Shown here: positions 53,275 to 61,353 of the stretch, in pieces
Layout of the letters: every line of letters begins with the position of its first letter
Numbering within the stretch: position 1 is the first letter of the stretch
The notes under the pieces: model-generated
What the model was told of the DNA's origin: nothing
What the model saw: only the letters and a program-made list of their open reading frames with translations
Databases searched by the model: none
Assembly (NCBI GenBank): GCA_902613475.1
Contig: CACMHG010000009.1
Location: 1-63,779, forward strand
DNA length: 63,779 nucleotides
From: K189A clade bacterium
GTDB lineage: Bacteria; Pseudomonadota; Gammaproteobacteria; Pseudomonadales; Azotimanducaceae
Reading direction: 5' to 3'
Position numbers and translations under genes: made by a program

Positions 53275-54912
53275 ATGGCGCAGAAAACATCCGACAGCCC
53301 AGACACGGACGTCATCGTTGTAGGCGCGGGCTTTGCGGGGATGTATGCCCTTCACAAGTTCCGTGGTTTGGGGCTGCGCACTCAGGTGCTTGAAGCAGGA
53401 AACGATGTTGGCGGTACGTGGTATTGGAACCGTTATCCTGGCGCGCGCTGCGATGTTCCCAGTGTTGAGTACTCTTACAGCTTCGATAAAGACTTAGAAC
53501 AGGAGTGGGATTGGACCGAGATCATGGCGGCTCAGCCTGAGATTCTCGAGTACGCCAACCACGTCGCAGATCGTTTCGACTTGCGCAAAGACATTCAGTT
53601 TCAAACCCGTGTCGATAGTGCAGTCTTCGATGAAAACAGTAACCGTTGGACGGTTGTGACGGACAGCGGGCAGACATATACGGCGCGATTCTGCGTGATG
53701 GCAACAGGATGTTTGTCGGTGCCCAACACGCCGAGGATTGATGGCCAGGACAATTTTGCGGGATCGGTCTATCACACAGGTAACTGGCCCGAGGGCGGTG
53801 TCGACTTCAGTGACGCGGCCGTTGGCATTATCGGCACGGGCTCATCGGGCATTCAGTCCATTCCGGTCATCGCAGAACAAGCCAAACACCTAACGGTATT
53901 CCAGCGAACCCCGAACTACACAATGCCCGCTGCCAATGCGCCGCTGAAAGCAGAATTCCTGCGGCAAGCTAAGGAAAATTATGCGGCGATTCGTGCCGAG
54001 CAGCGGGCCTCTCAGGTGGGTATTGTAGGGTATGGCTTTGGTTTTGGCGGCGCTGAAAATGTCGTGCCGACGCAAGAAATTAAGCAAACCACCCCGGCAG
54101 AGCGGCAGCGCCTGGTGGAAGAGGAGGGGTTTCTTGCCATACGACGTTACGCAGACGTGGCGCTGGATGAAGAAGCCAATGAGCTAGCCTGCGAAATGTA
54201 CCGTGACCAGGTAGAACGCGTGATCAAGGACCCGGCCACGGCGCAAGCCCTGATGCCCCGTGACTACCCCATGGGCTGTAAACGCCCGGTGATTGATACC
54301 AATTATTACGAAACCTTTAATCGGGACAATGTCACCCTGGTGGATTTGCGCCAGGGCGGCATCGAGGAAATTACCGAGGCTGGTGTTCGTACGGCACAGG
54401 GCGATTACGCCTTCGATGTGCTCGTCTATGCGACAGGCTTTGACGCCATGACCGGAGCACTGGGCAAGATCGATATTCGCGGGCGCGAGAACAGGGCGCT
54501 TACCGAGTACTGGGAAGCCGGCCCGCGAACCTACCTGGGACTTCAGATAGCTGGTTTTCCAAACTTGTTTACGGTTACTGGGCCCGGATCGCCATCGGTT
54601 CTGAGCAATATGATTGTCTCCATAGAGCAGCATATCGACTGGATCGCTCGGTGTATTTTGGACCTCGATCAACGCGGCGCTCAAACCATTGAGGCGACAA
54701 CCGAAGCTGAGGATGAGTGGATAGCCCACGTCAACGACGTCGCGCAAAACACGATGTTCACGGCGAAGTCCTGCAACTCTTGGTACCTCGGTGCCAATAT
54801 TACAGGCAAGCCGCGCATCTTCATGCCCTACGTGGGTGGCGTCGGGGTGTATCGTGAAAAGTGCGATGAGGTGGCGCGCAACGGTTACCAAGGCTTCGAG
54901 CTGAGCGCCTGA
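53275..54912 (+). CDS. Baeyer-Villiger monooxygenase (cyclohexanone/phenylacetone monooxygenase-like)
   Basis: The 545-residue class B flavin monooxygenase has the FAD loop VIVVGAGFAGMYAL, the GGTWYWNRYPGARCD region and the NADPH loop GTGSSGIQ. The Baeyer-Villiger fingerprint FxGxxxHxxxW is intact at residues 161-171. It inserts oxygen next to a ketone to give an ester or lactone, using NADPH and O2. AGGAGAGG precedes the ATG. It forms a two-gene unit with the MFS permease 5 bp after its stop, so the permease probably handles its substrate or product. Confidence 0.95.
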   Translation: MAQKTSDSPDTDVIVVGAGFAGMYALHKFRGLGLRTQVLEAGNDVGGTWYWNRYPGARCDVPSVEYSYSFDKDLEQEWDWTEIMAAQPEILEYANHVADRFDLRKDIQFQTRVDSAVFDENSNRWTVVTDSGQTYTARFCVMATGCLSVPNTPRIDGQDNFAGSVYHTGNWPEGGVDFSDAAVGIIGTGSSGIQSIPVIAEQAKHLTVFQRTPNYTMPAANAPLKAEFLRQAKENYAAIRAEQRASQVGIVGYGFGFGGAENVVPTQEIKQTTPAERQRLVEEEGFLAIRRYADVALDEEANELACEMYRDQVERVIKDPATAQALMPRDYPMGCKRPVIDTNYYETFNRDNVTLVDLRQGGIEEITEAGVRTAQGDYAFDVLVYATGFDAMTGALGKIDIRGRENRALTEYWEAGPRTYLGLQIAGFPNLFTVTGPGSPSVLSNMIVSIEQHIDWIARCILDLDQRGAQTIEATTEAEDEWIAHVNDVAQNTMFTAKSCNSWYLGANITGKPRIFMPYVGGVGVYREKCDEVARNGYQGFELSA

Positions 54913-54917
54913 AGGCA

Positions 54918-56117
54918 TTGTCCAGCAAAAAAATCTATCTGATCGCCATATCCACTTGGTTTGCTGCCTTTGGCATGCAGTCGGTGGTGTTTGCTTGGCT
55001 GGTCACCATACTGCTGCGGGAACCTGCAGAGCGCGTGGGATACGCGCAAATGAGCATTTTGCTTCCCGGTATGCTGCTGATCTTGCTCGCGGGAGCCATT
55101 GCTGACCGCGTAGGCCTGCGTCGACAGGCGCTATGGTCACAGCTTTTTGCCGCGCTAACGCCGATGCTGCTGATTTACTTCCTGTATTTCGAAGCACTCT
55201 CGTACTCGATAATTATCGTTTATGCCCTGCTCATGGGGCTGGCTCAGGCGTTCGTCACGCCTGCACGGGATGGACTGCTCAACCACGTGGCAGGCGACAA
55301 CATCCAGCGCATGGTGGTCCTTGCTAGCCTGTGTCAGTTTGGATTTCAGATTATGGGATACACCCTGGCTGGGTTTGCAGATACGGTGGGTGCCATCACC
55401 ATCCTCAGTGTGCAGAGCATTATTCTATTGTTGGGCTGTGGGGCATTGGTGGCACTGGGAGAGGTTGGTGCGCCGAGGGCCCAGGCGCAGCAGGCTTCGA
55501 TAATGAAGGATCTGTGGGAGGGAGCCTCGACGGTGGCCGGCGACCCCTTAATGCGGGCGGTAATGATTCAAAACGTTGCCATGGGCATTTTCTTCATGGG
55601 GGCCTTTATTGTCGCGTTTCCGCTAGTCGTGCGGGAGGTTTATAACGGCACCTCCAGCGATCTAGCATCTCTTAACGCGTTCAATTCGTTGGGTCTGGTC
55701 ATCACCATTGGGGTATTGCTGCGCATCGGTCATATTGCGCGAGCCGGTCGCGCACTGCTGCTGGCTCAGTTCATCGGCTCCCTCGTGTTAGCGCTTGCCG
55801 GATGGGTGGTGCAACAGTATCTGTTCGTCTTTTGTGTTTTTTTGTGGGGGATATGTGGCGGGGTCGCCATGCCTATGTCCAGAACACTGATGCAGCAAAC
55901 AGCTCCCTCGGCGCTGCGCGCGCGGGTTATGAGCTTTTACGCATTTTCGTTTATGGGTGCCGGGCCGTTGGGGGCACTGTGGGCAGGATACCTAGCGGAC
56001 TTAGTGGGACCGCAAAATGCCATCATGATCTCCGCGGGCTGCATGGCCTTGCTGGCATTGATTGTGGGCGTGGTCAGCCCGCTGTGGGGTAGTGTGACCG
56101 AACAAACCGCGACCTAG
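54918..56117 (+). CDS. MFS transporter coupled to the BVMO
   Basis: Translation starts at TTG 54918 behind GAAGG, 5 bp after the BVMO stop; no ATG fits the N-terminus (SSKKIYLIAISTWFAAFGMQ). The 399-residue protein has about 12 helices and the loop signature LLILLAGAIADRVGLRRQ. It is related to the permease at 42621. Import of a ketone precursor or export of product are both possible. Confidence 0.85.
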   Translation: MSSKKIYLIAISTWFAAFGMQSVVFAWLVTILLREPAERVGYAQMSILLPGMLLILLAGAIADRVGLRRQALWSQLFAALTPMLLIYFLYFEALSYSIIIVYALLMGLAQAFVTPARDGLLNHVAGDNIQRMVVLASLCQFGFQIMGYTLAGFADTVGAITILSVQSIILLLGCGALVALGEVGAPRAQAQQASIMKDLWEGASTVAGDPLMRAVMIQNVAMGIFFMGAFIVAFPLVVREVYNGTSSDLASLNAFNSLGLVITIGVLLRIGHIARAGRALLLAQFIGSLVLALAGWVVQQYLFVFCVFLWGICGGVAMPMSRTLMQQTAPSALRARVMSFYAFSFMGAGPLGALWAGYLADLVGPQNAIMISAGCMALLALIVGVVSPLWGSVTEQTAT

Positions 56118-56155
56118 CTATTGTTTGCGTTGGCAGAGGCGGGGTTTAAGGGCAT

Positions 56156-56184
56156 AAAAAAGGCCAGCACGTGGCTGGCCTTTT
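56156..56184. terminator. Bidirectional rho-independent terminator
   Basis: AGGCCAGC and GCTGGCCT form an 8-bp stem with loop ACGTG, flanked by five A upstream and T residues downstream. It ends the BVMO-MFS unit and would also end any minus-strand transcript from the 56.2-56.4 kb small ORFs. Confidence 0.88.
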
Positions 56185-56209
56185 CTGCTCGTAAGAAGGA
56201 GCAACTTTT

Positions 56210-56248
56210 TTAAGAAGGCTGTCCCTCAAAACTTGCAATAGATAACAC
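56210..56248 (-). CDS. Possible 12-codon micro-ORF behind a perfect Shine-Dalgarno
   Basis: GTG 56248 starts MLSIASFEGQPS then TAA. It is preceded by TAAGGAGGTGATC, complementary to the 3' end of 16S rRNA over 13 nt, with 6 nt between GGAGG and GTG. The bidirectional terminator lies just downstream. Such a short frame can be chance; the ribosome-binding site is what makes it notable. Confidence 0.3.
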   Translation of the reverse strand: MLSIASFEGQPS

Positions 56249-56251
56249 TGA

Positions 56252-56413
56252 TCACCTCCTTATAAATTGTTTAGGGATCTTGATTATGTCCCAAGAGTCG
56301 GCGATTGCAAGGTTCTCAATGCAATTTTTGCAGAAGAAATGCGTGGACAGCCACGGATCCGAGATTGCGACGTAGCCCTGGATGATCCGACAGTGGATCA
56401 AGGCAATTGACAC
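56252..56413 (-). CDS. Possible small protein, unknown
   Basis: A minus-strand frame of 53 residues opens at GTG 56413. It has two cysteine sites (IHCRI and FFCKNC) and ends QFIRR at a TGA inside the strong Shine-Dalgarno of the micro-ORF. Third codon positions are mostly G or C, as in real genes. Against it, no good ribosome-binding site precedes the GTG, and the start overlaps the -35 box of the tRNA-Gly promoter on the other strand. No other gene is seen in this 290-bp stretch. Confidence 0.35.
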   Translation of the reverse strand: MSIALIHCRIIQGYVAISDPWLSTHFFCKNCIENLAIADSWDIIKIPKQFIRR

Positions 56414-56434
56414 ATAGCCGCCGTGAGCTAGAAT
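56407..56434 (+). promoter_or_regulatory. Strong promoter of tRNA-Gly
   Basis: Consensus TTGACA and TAGAAT are 16 bp apart and followed by GCTCGGCG, a GC-rich discriminator typical of stringently controlled stable RNA. The tRNA begins about 36 nt after the expected start. Confidence 0.8.
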
Positions 56435-56476
56435 GCTCGGCGTTGTCGCAGAAGCGTGAACTAGCGCGTCAGCAAA

Positions 56477-56693
<217 letters not shown>

Positions 56694-56847
56694 GTTTCCC
56701 GCTCCAATTACCTTTTCGGTGTGTCTTTAAGCTCAGCCTAAGTAGACGTGCATTCGCCGTAACAAAGAGAAACGAGACAGCCGTTGCTGAACTTGTCCGC
56801 GAATACGCGGCCAAGGCACCGACACCTCACGAGCCTCGCTCCTCCAC
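56694..56847 (+). repeat. Tandem repeat unit 2 (154 bp)
   Basis: The unit starts with a copy of the 13-nt tRNA 3' end and repeats unit 1 at an exact offset of 154 bp. The matching hairpin position reads CGAGC-CTC-GCTCC. Similarity is lost after 56844. The period is not a multiple of three, so it is not one continuous repeated protein. Confidence 0.93.
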
Positions 56848-56890
56848 ACTCAACCGGTCCCTGTATGACGGTTCAGTGAAAGGGTTATGC

Positions 56891-56908
56891 CTGTCACCTA
56901 ATTCACAC
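56891..56908 (+). promoter_or_regulatory. Candidate PhoB-like box upstream of ugd
   Basis: CTGTCAC and TTCACAC lie 11 bp apart start to start, the spacing of PhoB direct repeats. The first half matches the E. coli half-site CTGTCAT closely and the second only partly. It is 68 bp upstream of the ugd start. Support comes mainly from the phosphate-related genes that follow. Confidence 0.35.
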
Positions 56909-56940
56909 AAAAGAGCAACATTTTCATAACAATTTCGTCG

Positions 56941-56962
56941 CACCGTGAAGCAACTCACGGTG
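56941..56962 (+). promoter_or_regulatory. Perfect hairpin just upstream of ugd
   Basis: CACCGTGA and TCACGGTG form an 8-bp perfect stem with a 6-nt loop, 13 bp before the ATG. No T-run follows, so it is an operator or mRNA structure rather than a terminator. Confidence 0.4.
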
Positions 56963-56975
56963 TGAAGACGTTCAT

Positions 56976-58181
56976 ATGAGCCTCCCTAGTACCAGCCAAG
57001 AGCTTGATCAGAAGCGCAGGATAACCGTCGTTGGTGCGGGCTATGTTGGACTGTCACTTGCGGTTTTGTTTGCTCGACACCATGACGTCTGCGTTTTGGA
57101 AATAGATGAAAAGCGGGTTTGCGATATTAATAGACGAGTGTCACCCATCGCCGACGCTCAGCTTGAAGCCTGTCTCGCAAATAGTTGTCTGGCTCTTAAG
57201 GCGACCTCGGACGCACGAGCTTCTTTAACATATGCTGAGTTTATCGTGGTCGCCACGCCCACCGATTACGACCCAGAAACCAATCAATTTGATACTTCCT
57301 CTGTTGACGAGGTTGTTCATCAAACTCTGCAGTTAAATAAGAGCGCCCTTCTGGTAGTCAAGTCGACAGTGCCTGTGGGCTACACCGAGTCACTGCAGAG
57401 GCGCTATCAGACGAACCGGATTATTTTCTCGCCGGAATTTTTGCGGGAAGGTCACGCGTTACAGGACAACCTGCAGCCATCGAGAATTATTGTAGGTAAC
57501 GAAGCACCTCAAAGTGCATGTTTCGCTGAATTACTGCTGCGAGGGGCTCTATCCCCCGAGGTTGAAACCATACTCATGGCGTCCACCGAGGCAGAGGCGG
57601 TCAAACTCTTTGCGAATACCTATTTGGCTATGCGAGTTTCTTTTTTTAACGAGCTGGATTCCTATGCCTTAGCGCGCGGACTCGATACAAAAAACATCAT
57701 CGAAGGGGTCTGCCTTGATGGCAGGATTAGCGACGGTTACAACAATCCTTCGTTTGGATACGGGGGCTACTGCTTGCCCAAGGACACGAAGCAGCTTTTG
57801 GCGAATTATGAACAGATTCCGCAAACGCTCATTCAAGCCATTGTTTCCTCTAACGCAACGCGCAAGGACTTTATCGCCGAAGAGATTCTTAAGCGTCGCC
57901 CGCGGGTTGTCGGTTTTTATCGACTAACAATGAAAGAAGGCAGCGATAACTTCAGATCATCCGCCATTCAAGGTGTGATGAAGCGTATTAAGGCTAGGGG
58001 AATCGAGGTCGTTGTTTATGAACCATCTCTAAAAGCCTGTGCTTTCTTCGGGTCGCGGGTGATCACAGATTTGGCGCAATTTAAGCGACGTGCCGACTTA
58101 ATTGTAACCAATCGGCAGTCCGATGAGCTCAGCGATGTGCTGGATAAGACCTTTAGCCGAGATATATACCGAGAGAACTAG
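56976..58181 (+). CDS. ugd: UDP-glucose 6-dehydrogenase-family nucleotide-sugar dehydrogenase
   Basis: The 401-residue protein has the NAD loop VVGAGYVGLSLAVLFA, VATPTDYDPETNQFD, VKSTVPVGYT, FSPEFLREG and the catalytic Cys266 in YGGYCLPKDTK. It oxidises UDP-glucose (or a related UDP-sugar) to UDP-glucuronate with NAD in the cytoplasm. The length and the FSPEFLREG form fit the short UGD type often found with surface polysaccharide genes. Here the next two genes on the same strand are a PlcP-type phosphoesterase and a GT4 enzyme, so UDP-glucuronate for a glycolipid is the likely product use. Confidence 0.9.
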   Translation: MSLPSTSQELDQKRRITVVGAGYVGLSLAVLFARHHDVCVLEIDEKRVCDINRRVSPIADAQLEACLANSCLALKATSDARASLTYAEFIVVATPTDYDPETNQFDTSSVDEVVHQTLQLNKSALLVVKSTVPVGYTESLQRRYQTNRIIFSPEFLREGHALQDNLQPSRIIVGNEAPQSACFAELLLRGALSPEVETILMASTEAEAVKLFANTYLAMRVSFFNELDSYALARGLDTKNIIEGVCLDGRISDGYNNPSFGYGGYCLPKDTKQLLANYEQIPQTLIQAIVSSNATRKDFIAEEILKRRPRVVGFYRLTMKEGSDNFRSSAIQGVMKRIKARGIEVVVYEPSLKACAFFGSRVITDLAQFKRRADLIVTNRQSDELSDVLDKTFSRDIYREN

Positions 58182-58190
58182 CGAGTTCGT

Positions 58191-58244
58191 CACGAACGAT
58201 TTACGAAACAGATTCACAAAAGGTTCACGAAGTTTTAGCACGAA
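58191..58244 (+). promoter_or_regulatory. Five phased direct repeats upstream of plcP (candidate PhoB sites)
   Basis: CACGAA, TACGAA, CACAAA, CACGAA and CACGAA begin at 58191, 58202, 58215, 58226 and 58239, with spacings 11, 13, 11 and 13. PhoB half-sites repeat every 11 bp on one face of the helix. TTCAC-type halves at 58213-58231 are the closest match. The array ends 48 bp before the plcP start. Confidence 0.45.
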
Positions 58245-58292
58245 CGTAAGAAAAAAGGCTGAGTGTAGAAGAAACCTACTGCTTGGAATGCT

Positions 58293-59138
58293 ATGAACAC
58301 GTTAGCTCGTCCGCCGTTCTCGCCAAACCAGTATCGCTCCATTTTTATCTCTGATGTTCACCTTGGTAGTTACGGGTGCCAGGCAGAGAAACTCCTGAAC
58401 TTTTTGCAAAACACTACCTGTGACCAGCTGTTTCTTGTCGGAGACATAATTGACGGCTGGCAAATGCGTGGCCGGGTGTATTGGCCCGAAAGTCACGAGC
58501 GGGTGATGAAGCAACTTTTAGAGATAGCGAAAACTGGGACTAAGGTTCGTTACATAACCGGTAATCATGATGAGTTTTTGCGAAATTATGGTGCTCTGCA
58601 GTTCGACACCATCGAAATCGTTGACGAGTACCGACTACGCAATAAAGACGGCAGGGAGTTTTTGGTCATTCACGGCGACCAGTACGATGTGATTACCAAG
58701 TACGCGCGCTGGATTTCTACCCTTGGTGATGTGGGCTACAACCTGCTGCTACGAATCAACGTCGTCGTCAATAAAGTACGATCACTGTTGGGCTATGACT
58801 ATTGGTCATTTTCAAAATGGGTGAAGGATTCGGTCAAACAAGCGGTGAGCTATGTTGGCGACTTTGAGGCAACGGTTGCGAGCGTTTGCAATCAACGCGG
58901 TTATGCCGGAATCATCTGCGGCCACATCCACAAGGCAGCGAATCGCGAGGTCGGTGGTGTTCGCTACCTGAACTGCGGTGATTGGGTGGAATCCTGCACC
59001 GCGATCCTGCATACCCATGACGGTCAGTTTCAGGTGATCGAGCACGACGCTAGGGAAAAGGCTAATGCAGCTGACTTCCAGGCTGATGCTATGGCAGACA
59101 ACGCTACCTCTGATCTGCCTCAAAAAGAGATCGCGTAG
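58293..59138 (+). CDS. plcP: PlcP-type calcineurin-like metallophosphoesterase (LpxH-related)
   Basis: The 281-residue protein has the five metal-site blocks of the family: ISDVHLGSYGCQAEKLL (Asp21, His23), VGDIIDGW, ITGNHDEFLRN, VIHGDQYD and ICGHIHKA. It looks like LpxH, but the opening block and the partner glycosyltransferase match PlcP, which cuts phospholipid headgroups to diacylglycerol under phosphate starvation in marine bacteria and rhizobia. It acts at the inner membrane. Its TAG overlaps the GTG of the next gene by one base. LpxH-like function in lipid A cannot be fully excluded. Confidence 0.8.
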   Translation: MNTLARPPFSPNQYRSIFISDVHLGSYGCQAEKLLNFLQNTTCDQLFLVGDIIDGWQMRGRVYWPESHERVMKQLLEIAKTGTKVRYITGNHDEFLRNYGALQFDTIEIVDEYRLRNKDGREFLVIHGDQYDVITKYARWISTLGDVGYNLLLRINVVVNKVRSLLGYDYWSFSKWVKDSVKQAVSYVGDFEATVASVCNQRGYAGIICGHIHKAANREVGGVRYLNCGDWVESCTAILHTHDGQFQVIEHDAREKANAADFQADAMADNATSDLPQKEIA

Positions 59139-60208
59139 TGGCTAGCGTGGCCCTAAAGATTGTTATTGCGACAGATGCTTGGAAACCTCAAATCAATGGA
59201 GTGGTAACGACGCTTAGCCATGTAGAGGGCTACTTGCGGGCACAGGGCTGCGAGGTTCGAGTGATTCACCCCGGTGACTTCCATACCTTCGCGCTGCCTA
59301 ACTACAAAGAAATATGTGTTGCGTGGAATGTGTGGAAATTTGCCGAGATCTTCGAGTCTTTTAAACCCGACTGCGTGCATATTGCCACCGAAGGTCCCAT
59401 TGGACTGGCGGCCCGTCGCTATCTGACTAAGCGGGGGCTGCCATTTACAACATCATTGCACACGAAATTTCCTGAGTATGTGAATCAGCGAATTGGCATG
59501 CCGGTGAGTTGGGGTTACGCCTTTCTTCGCTGGTTTCATGAGCCGTCGAAGGCAACACTGGTGACGACTGAATCTATGCGTGACGAGTTGACTGCGCGTG
59601 GCTTAAAAGATTTGGTGGTATGGACTCGAGGAGTAGATACTCAGCTGTTTTGCCCTGAGCAAGGCGATAAATCACGCGAGGGTTCAAGTCAGCCGGTCAT
59701 GGTTTATGTCGGCAGAGTCGCCATAGAAAAGAACATCGAAGCGTTCCTAGATTTGCCTATCGAGGGCACCAAGGTGATTGTCGGCGATGGCCCAGCCCGT
59801 GCGAAGCTGCAGGCCGCCTACCCGCAAGCGCATTGGGTTGGCTATCAGACCGGCGCAGATCTTGCCCGTCATTACGCCAATGCTGACGTTTTCGTCTTCC
59901 CCTCAAAAACCGATACCTACGGTATTGTCATGTTAGAGGCGATGGCTTGCGGTGTTCCTGTCGCAGGTTATCCCGCCACAGGGACGGTTGATGTTGTGCA
60001 AGAGGGTGTGAACGGTGCGATAGACGCTGATCTTACTGCGGCGGTAAGAAGAGCCTTATCGGTGTCTCGCGACAGCTGTCGAGCCTATGCCATGACAAAG
60101 AGCTGGGATGCTGTGGGTGAACTGTTCCGACGCGAACTTGTCGCCGGGCCTAGCTCGAGCATCGCTGACACCTCGGGGGCTTCTTCACTGACAGACCGCG
60201 CAGCCTAG
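59138..60208 (+). CDS. agt: GT4-family glycosyltransferase (Agt-like diacylglycerol glycosyltransferase)
   Basis: GTG 59138 overlaps the plcP stop, so translation is coupled. The 356-residue GT-B protein has the acceptor-side ATDAWKPQINGVVTTL and HIATEGPIGLAARRY, the TSLHTKFPEYVN loop and the donor-side VFVFPSKTDTYGIVMLEAMA with the E-x7-E motif. The close linkage with plcP matches the known plcP-agt pair that makes glucosyl- or glucuronosyl-diacylglycerol from the diacylglycerol PlcP releases. With ugd upstream, glucuronosyl-diacylglycerol is the best guess. Confidence 0.82.
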   Translation: MASVALKIVIATDAWKPQINGVVTTLSHVEGYLRAQGCEVRVIHPGDFHTFALPNYKEICVAWNVWKFAEIFESFKPDCVHIATEGPIGLAARRYLTKRGLPFTTSLHTKFPEYVNQRIGMPVSWGYAFLRWFHEPSKATLVTTESMRDELTARGLKDLVVWTRGVDTQLFCPEQGDKSREGSSQPVMVYVGRVAIEKNIEAFLDLPIEGTKVIVGDGPARAKLQAAYPQAHWVGYQTGADLARHYANADVFVFPSKTDTYGIVMLEAMACGVPVAGYPATGTVDVVQEGVNGAIDADLTAAVRRALSVSRDSCRAYAMTKSWDAVGELFRRELVAGPSSSIADTSGASSLTDRAA

Positions 60209-60240
60209 CCAGCGAAAACCAGCTCGCACAAACGGCAGAG

Positions 60241-61275
60241 TTATTCTTGGTTGGGGGTGGCTGCGCGACTGAACAGTTTTTCAACGCCCCGCCAGTCGAT
60301 CAGTTTAAAATTTTGATTTAGCGCCTTTTCACGGTCGTCGACATTGAATCCATCCTGTACCACGAGTAAACCTTTTGGATGGTTTGGGATAGCGGCACTC
60401 GATATGGCGATACCATCTGTGTCTTGGGTGCCGTCAATACTGTTGTCTGACGTTGATGCAATAGCGAATTTGGCGAGTTGTTCGGCGTTTTCAATGTCAT
60501 AGGCAAGATAGCTGCTGTCGCCTTGGCTCGAGGCCAGCAAAACCGCGCGTTCCTCACCATAGTAAATGTCTAGGCCTTCCACATCGCCGACTAAGTTTTG
60601 GTCGTCAGTGGCCGCGAAAAGTATGTCTGGTGCACCGCCATCAAGGTCGACTCGCCAAATGCCTGCCATCTCTTCACCAACGTAGAGGTCGTTGTTGCGC
60701 GTATCGACAACGCAGCCTTCCGTCTGGGATTTGAAGTCAAATGACCTGACCGGTCCCTGACCGTCCCACGTCCATGCCTGCACCGTACCCTCCTTGTCTC
60801 CCACATAAATGTAATCTGGCGAAACACAGAGGCCGTAAGGCTCTCTTAGCGGTAGGTCAAAAGATGTAGTGAGAGAGATGGACACGGGCTCTATCGTTAC
60901 CTGATAAATATCAACCTGGGTGTTAGTTCGATTGCTGCCCGCAATACGGAAACTCTGGGATTGGGTATCGTAAATTCCGTCGATATTGTTCACGCGACCA
61001 CTGTCAATGGACGCGATCCTTTCACCCTGCAGAGTGTAGAGCTCAACACCTCGGCGTTTGTTGGTGCCCGCAACAATCGTTTTGCCTTGATCCGTCACCA
61101 AAATGTAGGGGTCGTCGGCCGCATCATCGTCATCCGGCACAGGCTCGGTTTCAGCAAAGGCGTTAACCGTCTGTATGCCATCAGCCATACTGACAGTCGC
61201 CTCGCTTGACCCGTCGTAGCAGGCGCTGGCAAGTACCATTACAAAACTGAGAAAGAGGTAGTGCAGTTTGTTCAT
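60241..61275 (-). CDS. Beta-propeller phytase lipoprotein
   Basis: The 344-residue protein has lipobox LASAC (Cys19) and the beta-propeller phytase signs: TEPVPDDDDAADDPYILVT (calcium-binding acidic loop), GRVNNIDGIYD, LREPYGLCVSPD and DVEGLDIYYGE. Such enzymes strip phosphate from phytate-calcium salts at the cell surface. It follows the TonB-dependent receptor on the same strand, a pairing seen in other aquatic bacteria. A terminator hairpin separates it from that receptor by only 12 bp from its ATG, leaving no room for a separate promoter. Confidence 0.88.
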   Translation of the reverse strand: MNKLHYLFLSFVMVLASACYDGSSEATVSMADGIQTVNAFAETEPVPDDDDAADDPYILVTDQGKTIVAGTNKRRGVELYTLQGERIASIDSGRVNNIDGIYDTQSQSFRIAGSNRTNTQVDIYQVTIEPVSISLTTSFDLPLREPYGLCVSPDYIYVGDKEGTVQAWTWDGQGPVRSFDFKSQTEGCVVDTRNNDLYVGEEMAGIWRVDLDGGAPDILFAATDDQNLVGDVEGLDIYYGEERAVLLASSQGDSSYLAYDIENAEQLAKFAIASTSDNSIDGTQDTDGIAISSAAIPNHPKGLLVVQDGFNVDDREKALNQNFKLIDWRGVEKLFSRAATPNQE

Positions 61276-61287
61276 ATTACTTGGCTC

Positions 61288-61315
61288 AAAAAAAAGGAGC
61301 GCAAGTGCGCTCCTT
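61288..61315 (-). terminator. Rho-independent terminator between receptor and phytase
   Basis: On the minus strand AAGGAGCGC and GCGCTCCTT form a 9-bp stem with a 4-nt loop, followed by eight T. It lies 38 bp after the receptor stop and 12 bp before the phytase ATG. Confidence 0.85.
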
Positions 61316-61353
61316 GAAAAGCCTAGCGCAACGGCCAGGCTGTTGTCAGCAGG

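Noticed and set aside
54184..54918. A 244-codon minus-strand frame.
   Set aside because: It is the shadow of the Baeyer-Villiger monooxygenase gene.
56250..56263. GATCACCTCCTTA on the plus strand looks like the 3' end of a 16S rRNA gene.
   Set aside because: No upstream 16S helix sequence is present. The match is better read as a strong minus-strand Shine-Dalgarno or chance.
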